Made by a program: the position numbers and the translations under genes
In this document: piece by piece, positions 54,935 through 64,000 of the stretch
Position numbering within the stretch: position 1 is the stretch's first letter
How the letters are laid out: each line of letters starts with the position of its first letter
The notes under the pieces: generated by a model
What the model saw: the letters and a program-made list of their open reading frames with translations, nothing else
The model's database searches: none
Told to the model about the DNA's origin: nothing
DNA from: Acanthopleura granulata
Taxonomy: Eukaryota; Mollusca; Polyplacophora; Chitonida; Chitonidae
Reading direction: 5' to 3'
Assembly (NCBI GenBank): GCA_016165875.1
Contig: JABBOT010000034.1
Location: 2,149,322 to 2,213,321 of the forward strand
Length of the DNA: 64,000 bases

Positions 54935-56880
54935 TTAAAGTGAAAGTTAACTTACATGGGTTGTGTTTGATTGAGGCTGTTATGGCTGTATGGTTGTATG
55001 TCGAGTGGAGTTATTTTTTGTCGTATTCATTCTGCTCGCTGGTAAAAGATGAAAAAGAACAAACTGCCTTCTTCCTTGTGTCTTGGAGTCGAATTTCTTC
55101 CCCTGAATGTAGGGTTATTCCCACACACCACCGAAATAAATTGTTTTATTTCTATTGTGTTATTACCATAGTGTTTTTGGCATTTTTCTCACTTCTTATG
55201 TTACGACCTGGAGGAACTCACAAGGCGTAACACTGACTTCGATCCACCAACTGTGGGTAATGACATTTGTTCACCTGTCGATTTTCTGTATGTATGGCAG
55301 TCAACAAATTAGCTATTAGACGGAAGGCGCTACCGGCAAGACAAAAGCTGTGCAGTGAAACGAAGGGTGAAAGAGAGAGTTATTTTTTCATTGGTTTATG
55401 TATTTGATTTAGCCTTATTTTGTGATTAATGGCCGCGGTTTGGTTTGTGCTTGAGGAAACCAGATGGAACCTGCATGGGGTAATTAACACACAAATGACA
55501 CAAAGTGTAACGTTGATTGTAGAACCCGACTAGATATACGGGAATTGGGAGTTTAAACAGCCACATCCAATGCTATTTCAGAGAAACTGATTTTTTGGGA
55601 ATAACTGCTCTAGTCGTCCTGTTATAGCATTGGGTCGTGAGTACAACGTTAACAAACCCTGAATTCGTGTTAAGGTTAAACAAAATACCACCAGTGGCGT
55701 GAACTTCGCATAAGGCGAAATCACACTTTAGGGTGGGATTGCGGGTTTTCATCCTATAGACAATGGTCAGTCATACCACTAGTAACCTAATTCACGTTAA
55801 GAAGAGGGATTTCGCATCTACATGAAATCTCTCCGTATATGAATGAGGCGTGATGCCTGGTGTCATCGGCATGGCCTATCTGTGGACCAGGAGTACGAGT
55901 ATGTCGGTATTGGGTTCGGCCTCTTAAAGGAACAATCCGTCGTAATATATGACGGAAATAATGTCAAAAGAAACAAAACAAACAGCCAACTGTTCAAGTC
56001 TGGCTTCATACTTAGTATGATTGGATCATATGTTCATGTCTTTTATACGCATACTTACATTTTTGTCCATAAAAATGGCCGAGTCATTGTTACAGCGTGA
56101 AGCTAGTCCAAAGCCGTCAAAAAATCTGCATCCGCACAAAAATAACGGAACCCGATCCCGATAAGACCACACACCTTTAAAATGTCAGCAGTTCTTTGTC
56201 GGTTTCGTCCAAGGCAATCCCTTGACTGTATTGAATACAGGTGACAGTTAGACATCGTTACAGACTGGCCTTAACCAAGTCATCGAATGACATCCCGCAG
56301 AACATATGTCTCACATGTTGTCTCTAGCTCGATATTGTCTGATCTTTTGCTTCTACTCTGCGACGCACATTTAAGACGGACACTCTGAGCGGTCGGCAGA
56401 GGATCTTCTGTATGTGAATTCATCTGTAGAAACGTGCATGTACCCGAACTACTTTACAAAGATATCCTGAAATCTCTAGATGCAAGAACCTCAGTTTCAA
56501 CATTCCCATAGCCTACTATTTGGTACATTTAACTAATTGAAAGTACATTTCTTTAATCAGAGATGTTAAATGTCAAGCAAAATTGAAAAAAACAAACAAT
56601 AATCCCCCCCCCATCCGCAAAAAAGGAAGCAAGCAAAGCAAAATCATCAAATGATTCAAATCTTGTCCGAACAGACCCATTTGAGGGGTGCCCGATTACA
56701 CTTAACCTCTGAAGCATAAGGATTTTCGGCGCAACTGTGTGAACTTTCAACACCATCATAGATCACAGGCACAAAAAATTAATAGAGATTACTGTATAAT
56801 CTACCGGTTCAGCAGTTATACATGCGGTTATGCGAAAACCACCGTCTGGGTCATCGTCTGTGTGCGATTCTGTGACTATG
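54935..56880. other. No recognisable gene; linker between duplication units
   Basis: Chance ORFs of 68-103 codons (54919-55230, 55843-56100, 56553-56759) show no domain that I recognise and no second copy. Short C runs occur near 56605. Could be intergenic or intronic. Confidence 0.35.
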
Positions 56881-56884
56881 GCCC

Positions 56885-57165
56885 TGTGTGGTTGAGACGG
56901 TTAGACGGATATTAAATTTGGAAGGAAATTAGCATGATTGTTCTACTTATCGAACTAGTAAGGATTGCACAGACACGATAATGGAAAACGTATCCACACG
57001 CTGGGTCATTGATCACTCAAGATACTGCGGTAGACCGTTGATGGTTATTGACACCATATCTTATAGCCGTGAAATCACCAGTCTAATTCTGTCCACCATC
57101 GCAGGTCTCCAGACGCTCTCAGTATTCATACGGCTGACGGTTATCATAGGGAGGCTAAGGGAGTG
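56885..57165 (-). repeat. Interspersed repeat P, copy 2
   Basis: Reverse complement matches 1283-1575 (see that entry). Shared ends include 'tagacggatattaaatttgg' and 'aaattagcatgattg'. Opposite orientation to copy 1, 55 kb away. Confidence 0.65.
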
Positions 57166-57224
57166 CGGCTACTGGGCAGGTTCACGCGCTGGGGTTTCAT
57201 AACCAAAGAATATCACAATAATGA

Positions 57225-57430
57225 TTGTTTTTGTCTCCTTCAACTAATATAGTTGTGGGGAAACATGCTGTGTTTGTGGTGTCCATAGCCTGTTGTCCGT
57301 CCTCCGGCGTCCGTCAACTGAGTTTGTCTGCAATATATCTCCAGAACTACTTGACTGCATTCAGTGAATTTTGGTGTCAAGTTTACTTACATTCCCCTAC
57401 CATGCAGTGTCAGATGCAATAAATGGTGGG
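57225..57430. repeat. Possible old interspersed repeat
   Basis: Phrases 'caactgagtttgtctgcaat', 'ctccagaactacttgactgc' and 'gtgaattttggtgtcaagtt' resemble dispersed molluscan repeats from memory. There is no second copy in the window. Confidence 0.3.
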
Positions 57431-57760
57431 TGTCGTAGAGTGTGTCGGGATTGGGACTGCCTGTGGTGGAGACTGTTTGTTAAATTGGTGGAAGGTTCTC
57501 TTTCAGTTTGTTTATGTAATATTGATCCATCTGGTATTAACTAGGATGTGGTTTGGGTCAAATTCTCATTTAGGAAGGCATCCCACATTTACTCTCTTTT
57601 CTTCAGATGGTTAAGATGTCTTCGGCTTTGCTGATTCTCCACAAGTGTTGGTTTTGCCAGCCGCCATACTCTCCACACCTTTGTGTCCACCTACTGAATG
57701 TTATCTGACCACCCATAATCCTTTGTAAACATGAGGATATTTCACCAAAGCCTTCCCAAC
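57430..57760. other. No recognisable feature
   Basis: Non-coding; no internal match and no credible ORF. Confidence 0.35.
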
Positions 57761-57761
57761 A

Positions 57762-58150
57762 TATTGCTCTCTATACCAGCCTAGGTGCCGAGGACAACCT
57801 TCGGTCAACTTGATTACTAACCAGCTCTCAGACAAGACGCTTTATCACAGCGTTAATCAGAAGTGTAATTCTTGATTCGTGCCTCACCCCATTGACCACG
57901 CACTGGATTACGAGGAATTACCGCAAAATTAGACCAAACTGAGGACTTTCATCGACGCTTCACACTCGGGCTTCGCTTTATCAGACGATTTAGAACCATG
58001 CCTGTGCGTTTCTGATGTGTTAAGACTAAGAGGTAGCCAGTGATATATCAGCACGCATGTGTCTGCTTTCTGTAGACATATTTAAACCCCCAATGTTTTT
58101 TGGCAGTGTGTTCTTAAGTAAGTCCTTAACCAACCCAGCTTACATAGCCA
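57762..58150 (+). repeat. Segmental duplication block alpha, unit 2
   Basis: Partner of 24365-24785 in opposite orientation, directly followed by block beta in unit 2. Confidence 0.75.
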
Positions 58151-59215
58151 ACTACATTCAGCGGTGGATCGGAACTCGCCATGATATCCAGTAATTATAA
58201 TTCTGGAGCACTGGAGTATAGTGTGAGAGCAAGACAAATACATTGACGTTGTTTGAGTATGTTAAATACATTCTTCACAACAAAACGAAGTGTGAAATAT
58301 CGAGTTAAAAAGAACGAGTTCCGAGTTGGTTCCATCAGCTCGTTAACACGTACCTTTACCGCTACATGGACATAAAGTCGATTCCACATTTTTATTTTGC
58401 CACCATGTTTGTGTGATGCACCATGATTGTGGAGAAATGCATGGATGCAGACGTATCATGTAGGTCCCCGTACAAAAAAAGAAACAAAATCTCCCATCCG
58501 AACTCGGAAGACATTTGTATGATTTCATAGTTTTGCTTTGTTGCAAACTCTTATTTGTAAAAGAAAAAAGGAAAACGAAGCAAATAAATAGCGAAAAAAA
58601 AAGCATAAAATTCTGAGAGGAGCTTTTTATCCATTTTGACGAGACACGAGAGCGATTTTATGATAACGCTGACCTTAGGGGGTCCGTCATGTTTAATACA
58701 CCAGAAAAATGTCAGATAACATGATATCGCGTTAAAGATTGTGACATTTACATGTAGTTTCAGCTTTCATACATGACCTGGGATAGATTCCCGTGGATGA
58801 CATAAAGGTACCAGAATACCAATTGACACCGCTATCTCTAGTTAATCGCAAACAATCAAAAAATATGATGAGTTCATCTAGCGAAAACAAGAAAAAAGTA
58901 GCGTTTCACCCGCAAAACTGACTTGCAGCTCCTAAGAGATGGTATTCAATTTTTGTGAAATGCACAGTCGCGGAATAGCCAATGTTTGCAGCTCTCTGTG
59001 GAATCCATTAGATCTTATAATCTGAGGATTGATTTAAATGCAGTCTGATATCCTGCGATTTTTCTTTATGGACACAATTGTTTAGAGTAAGACCTGTTAA
59101 CATGTTATCGTGATGACGTAATGCAGATATTGTTACCAATATCCTCATTATTGAAACTGTTCTCTAATAAGCACTTTCCTCATACATGGTTCATTTTTAC
59201 ACAATTTTACAAAAG
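58151..59215 (+). repeat. Segmental duplication block beta, unit 2
   Basis: Direct partner of 24786-25690; e.g. 'tttttattttgccaccatg', 'gagatggtattcaa' and 'attattgaaactgttct'. Confidence 0.75.
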
Positions 59216-59219
59216 GGTG

Positions 59220-60070
59220 GTGAATTCTGTAATAGTTACCTGGGTTTATTACCATGCGATTACTATGAAACGCCCGTACCTCGACTGACATGTTACAGAC
59301 GGTCGCACATTTCTTGCGCCTATTTGCACATCTGTCTTCATTTAGAACTTACCCACCCGTTAAAGTGGGCACTTTATTATCCGCTGAAATGATTCAGATA
59401 ATGTTATAGCCCAGTATTACAGATTCTGTCAGTGTCCTTAAATGATTGTCAAATTACAGGCATTCCTATGACAGTAACGGAGCAATGCTTCGTAAATATA
59501 TCAAGGCCTATCGTCAGCAATGAGCCAGAGGCGTCAAATGACTACAGGACGGTGCTTGGCGTCAAGTGAAGAACTATAATTATTAAACGTTGTGGCAGGC
59601 AAGTGTACATGTAATTCGGACCTAAAACTCAGTTGCCAGTACATTTACTTCAAAAAATGACCAGTCAAAAGTAAAAATTTCAATAATTTAGATGCGTTCA
59701 GAAACGTTCAGAAAAAAAGAAGCAAGCAACAAAAGTCGAGGTTCTCTAATATTTCTAAAATTAATATCGGCAAGGAAATTATTTGGACAGAAAGGCATTT
59801 TTTTTTTATTTATGGCATTTTCCATTATTGCATACTATGGAAGAAAATGAATGAGAAATGCATTTTCCTATGGACCAAGTATATTTACTACCAAAACCCA
59901 ACAATGCAAAGCTAACATCGTCTTTAGTGAATCTAAACATGGCATGTAGATTATGTCAGTCGGAATATAGAATGAGATATATAATTTTGTTAAACCAAAT
60001 GGAATTTCACTGAACTGGCTCAATACGATTTCAGATTTGCATCGGCTTCACTGGCACCAGGGAGTCTTGA
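59220..60070. other. No recognisable feature
   Basis: Spacer between blocks beta and gamma in unit 2. In unit 1 the same interval is occupied by LINEs D and F. Poly-T near 59799. No gene recognised. Confidence 0.35.
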
Positions 60071-62100
60071 CGACTTTTCAGGCGCATCCGTTAAAAATGA
60101 ATTAACCACGCATAAAATACAACAAGAGTTTTTCTGTGTGCAATATGGTATTTTTTTACAAACTCGAAATGCTCATCAGAACTGGAGATCATAATTTTAT
60201 TATCAATGTTATCCAATCTTTTAATTTGCATTAGTTCGGCGCTGCGCTTCTATCGCATTAGTCTAAATGTTAATAGGTAGATGTTGTAGAGCTCTTTAAT
60301 TACGGGACTATTGAGACAGGTTCGTTTCAGATGAATGTAATTAGTTTTTTTCAATGCTTTTAACGTCTTTGTCACTTGGCGTGACCTTCAAATCATCACC
60401 TGAAAAGGCGGACATCCTGGTAAGCTCCAGAGCAGACTACAGACCACAAATGCCTCTTGTTTTTCTGATCAATAGAAGATTTTATTCCTAGGCTAAATTG
60501 TTATGGATGCGACATCCGCAGCCCTTTACATAACCCAATTCGGACTTGTGGAACTGATATTTGTCTTCCAGTTACCGGGTCTTTCATTAATGAAAAGTTG
60601 TTGGTTTCTTTGCAATTGGGATCTCCACACACAATTCTAACCTTTTTGTTTTTTCTTAGAGAAGCCTAAGATGGGTTGTTTCCGCCCACCCCCAAATGAG
60701 GTACAGCATCTTTGACTCCTTAAAGCTGAAGAATCTTAGCACTTCGGATTGTAAACCATCATTCATGTTGAAGGACATTTGTACACTCTGATTCTTGGTT
60801 ACAACACATGCTTCATTCGAGCACGTGCCATTAAAATACTAATAAAAAGTAATGTTCAATTAATCCTGCCTTCTGACCCATTTGCAAGGCGTGTCCAAAA
60901 ATGATATGACTGATTGATTGGTGATTAACCTCGTGATCCAGGAAGGTTTATGTTTTAGAACAGTCAGTTTCACTGCCAGATGAAAAGCGGAGATGGTGGG
61001 AAACAAGTTGGCTAACTGCCAAATTAACCCCACAGATTTTGACTTGACGTGCTGATCCCCAAAATTTTCTACTAACTTCCTGTAAGATCGCACAAAAGAC
61101 CCTATACAGCATAAACTAGGACTCGCGCTGAGCTCTAACCAGGAAATTTGTGAGTCTGGTTGTTGTAAAACATCGTACTCTTAAACTTTTCACGGATAAG
61201 GTTTAGTGATTTATTTATCGCTTTGGTTCTCCAAAGCTCGTTTGATGAAACTGGGGTACTACTGGGCAGGAATTAATAGACATTGATTTACTTTGAATCA
61301 ATATTTATGTGTATTTAAATTGCCGACGTCTCGGAAAGGGAAGATCAGCATTAATAAAAAACTAACGCAGACGAGATGTCCAGAGATTGATTGGGGAGTC
61401 GATAAAACTACAAAATTAGCAACTTGATTTGATAGATACCATATTGTTTCCCTCTCTTAGGTAAGAATAAAAACGCAATGTATTAGAGATACCGAAAACT
61501 TATGAGCACGTTGTTAAGCTGATATAAAAAGACACAAGAAAATATGCCTGTGCAGATGCTCTGGCGCATGGGGTAACGGTGATGACATACATTGTCTGGT
61601 TGAAATGCATAATGATGCTTCTTTGGTCTTTAACCGGCAGTTTGGCCAGGAAAGTTTGAATGATAAAGGAAGAACTAATGGTTACATGTCAATGGACATT
61701 TGTAATGTTATGAAAAATGGAATTACGTGGGCCATATTTAAATAGAACGGTTTGAAATTTTATTTAAATGTATCAGCCTGAATATAAAGTGACTTAATTA
61801 TATGGAAGTTCGTGGCCTTGTATAAAAATCATAGTGAATTACATTGATTCAAAAAGTTTGCACGACTAATAGAATGATCCATCTTACAACGTGCACAAAT
61901 CACAGACTGGTAGAACATCTAATACCGGCTTACTTCTTAATGGCCAGTTTCATGATTTGATTATCCTGTCTTTCGGTTAATGTAGTCGTTTTTACCTACG
62001 TATAACGACCACGCAATATAACATTTAATAGACCTGAGAGAAAACGTGTGGGCCGGTTAGCTCTTAGAAACTGTGTTTGGGAAACTCGAAGTGCTGTATA
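60071..62100 (+). repeat. Segmental duplication block gamma, unit 2 (uninvaded)
   Basis: Partner of 36610-37017 plus 42616-45155. It lacks LINE F (site at 60071-60090), the gypsy element (near 60470-60480), three SINEs and a K fragment present in unit 1. No conserved ORF. Confidence 0.8.
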
Positions 62101-62104
62101 CGAG

Positions 62105-62585
62105 TTATCAAAGAATCTGGCTGGAAAATTTAATGCAAAGGACCACTGGATTATGTTTTGACCCTCCAGGACTACGCCATGTCGGAAATGTGGTGTCTAG
62201 GACAGGTGATTTTATGATGTGAGATGTGTCTGCTATTTATAAGGATGGGAAAATCAACGAGAAAGTATATTTCATATTTCTAATCCAAACGGGCCGCCAA
62301 ATGTGACAAAATTTTGAAAATAAATTGTTCGTTTATTTTATCTAAAAGCGATGAGCTTTGGTAGAAGGTGTATACATATATTTCACTTCAGTTTATTTTT
62401 AAAGGATATATATGGTCTGTTAAATATCATGAAGACTATAAGAACAGTTGAACCAATGAGGGACGCTCTACAATGTATTGACATTGACATATTGTAAGCG
62501 GTCGACGACGTTCGTGTCTCTCCCATGCGCAGTCTAACGTTCCTTGAAGATAACCTGTCTACTTATGAGTATATTTGTGCGTTAC
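62105..62585. other. No recognisable feature
   Basis: Non-coding, AT-rich. No partner recognised in unit 1. Confidence 0.35.
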
Positions 62586-62589
62586 GTGT

Positions 62590-62690
62590 GAAAAAGCTTC
62601 TCAGTAACTTGCGAAATGTCGGTGGTTTACGCCGAACTGTTCACCTTTCTAAGCCCAAAGAAAGGGACTGTCGTGGTTGCATTGAACAAT
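62590..62690 (+). repeat. Decayed SINE family S body
   Basis: 'ctcagtaacttgcgaaatgt' then 'cggtggtttacgccg' mirrors the fragment at 770-870 and the SINE body. Confidence 0.5.
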
Positions 62691-62827
62691 CATTACGGCA
62701 TTAGGTAACAATCATTTAAATAAACAAATATTAACATTATGAATCATTTGAACGGCTCCTTCAAATATGCATATATATGTTGGTATTTACTGTCTACGGC
62801 ACATCAAGCGGAAAGAGATAGCTGTCT

Positions 62828-63030
62828 GGTACTTTATTTATTTATTTATTTCGTTGGTGTTTCTCAGGAATATTTCACTTATACGACGGTTGACAGCATT
62901 GACAGAGCGTGGGGAGAAGCCACTACATTCAGCAGGTTACTGACACACCTTCCTAGAGAGGAAGCCAACATGGGCTTGACTTGATATCCCAGTGGCCGCA
63001 TTTTCGAGAGGCTCCTGTGTCGTCGTGCTC
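62828..63030 (-). repeat. SINE family S, partner of the 47.9-kb copy
   Basis: TTTA-repeat tail side, then 'tcaggaatatttcacttata' and 'cgacggttgacagcatt', body remnants, and head side 'agagaggaagccaacatggg' to 'gagaggctcctgtgtcg'. It precedes block delta, as at 47941-48129. Confidence 0.75.
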
Positions 63031-63990
63031 CTGAGCGACGGGTCCTTGAGAAGGACTGCTTTGTCTAATGGATTCCCATGACCGAGACTCGAATGTAGCC
63101 ATCAGTTCTGGTATGGCCTCGTGCCCCGGCCAATTACTTCCTTTCTGACTGTGACTAATCGGCCGAGTGACGCTACAACAGCCGTAAGACAAACTACAAC
63201 ATGGGGATAAAACTCAACACCGATAATGACAATCCTGAAGCAAAATCTCTTTTTCGGAAGTAATCTGACGTGGTCTTCTTATTTTAAGGACTTCTTTAGA
63301 AAATTAATCAACTGGTCATTCCTCATCAGATTGAAGAGTTGTGTGCATATTCAGCCCTCAAGTGCTCTTCACTTAATATGTATACGCTTTTCGTGACGCA
63401 AGAGTTTAGGGCAGAAACGGATTTAATAAACAGCTGGGGCCACTTTCACAAAAGGTCGTCAATCATACCAGGTTATTTTTTGAAGATGTTTTTTTGGTTA
63501 TTTCGGTGGTTTACGAGAAAAGTTAAACATCTTGTGAAAGTGTCCCTTGGTCTGGAGAAATTTTACCGTATTCCGGAAGTTAAAATGTATGTAGTACTTT
63601 CACTGTGTATGTATAACTCTCCCAATGGTACCAACTGGAACATCCCACAACGGCACATGAGGCCGGTATTTTAAGTTACAAAGACGAATTCCACGATTGC
63701 ATGGGTATTGCTAGTGACCCTATAAGCTCGGCCCTACGTGGGAAGGTCTGCCAACAACTTGTGTTACTATCACACATTTTTTCGAGTATTCTGACAAATG
63801 TGGACAAAATGCGATGATTTCTCTGCCTATTATCTTGATAATGTGACGTCTTCCCTAATTTCGGCATGTTTTGCGTGCAGTAAGCATATAGGTTCTGAGT
63901 GCTTATACTTCAGATTGCAAGCAACTTTCAGTTTCTCTAAGTATATAACAAGATAATAATGTATAACATTAAAGTTATTGTATCTTTACT
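63031..63990 (+). repeat. Segmental duplication block delta, unit 2
   Basis: Partner of 54130-54930. The start (gtgctcctgagcgacgg, 63024-63041) is the empty counterpart of the LINE G target (gtgctcattagccacga). The block runs to the window end and may continue. Confidence 0.72.
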
Positions 63991-64000
63991 CCCATGAACT

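Noticed and set aside
55843..56100. 85-codon ORF in the linker region
   Set aside because: No recognisable domain, no second copy, low-complexity C-terminus; cannot be separated from chance.
1..64000. CRISPR array, bacterial operon or phage-like defence system
   Set aside because: No regularly spaced short repeats, no dense co-oriented ORFs; all large ORFs belong to eukaryotic retrotransposons.

Overview
This window is eukaryotic, repeat-dominated genomic DNA, most probably from a mollusc. There are no operons or dense long ORFs. The mobile elements are I-clade (nimbus/Nimb-like) non-LTR retrotransposons, Tc1/mariner relics, Ty3/gypsy relics and a tRNA-headed SINE of a type I associate with molluscs. 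The species assignment is inference. I found no host protein-coding gene, tRNA gene, rRNA gene or CRISPR array that I can support.

Layout. 1-11.5 kb holds decayed SINEs, a degenerate satellite-like array, a ~1 kb interspersed repeat (family K) split by a Tc1-like transposon (4415-5806), two fold-back elements (about 6364-6484 and 8083-8551) and a second Tc1-like transposon (9322-10926). 11.5-23.4 kb is one full-length non-LTR retrotransposon with a second full-length member inserted inside its ORF2; both have recognisable target-site duplications. 24.4-25.7 kb is the start of a segmental duplication. 26.0-36.6 kb holds two further copies of the same LINE family head to tail (D, damaged; F, nearly intact). 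36.6-45.2 kb resumes the duplicated segment, interrupted by a decayed Ty3/gypsy element (37018-42615) that carries a K copy. 46.7-47.9 kb is a second retroelement integrase relic. 48.1-54.1 kb is another decayed LINE (G) with a small antisense LINE fragment (H) in it. 54.1-54.9 kb is the last block of duplication unit 1.

The segment 57.8-64.0 kb is a second, much less invaded copy of the same duplicated unit. Blocks at 24.4-25.7, 36.6-45.2 and 54.1-54.9 kb match 57.8-59.2, 60.1-62.1 and 63.0-64.0 kb in the same order. Unit 2 therefore supplies pre-insertion (empty) versions of the sites occupied in unit 1 by LINE F, LINE G, the gypsy element and several SINEs.

LINE biology. The family encodes a 449-453 aa ORF1 with three CCHC-type knuckles and a 1231 aa ORF2 with AP endonuclease, reverse transcriptase, RNase H and a C-terminal Cys/His motif. 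In four copies the ORF1 stop and ORF2 start overlap as TAATG, the arrangement known to allow termination-reinitiation in SART1. Removing the inner element and one target duplication from the nested pair gives an outer ORF2 of exactly the same length as the inner one, so the outer ORF2 was still open when it was hit.
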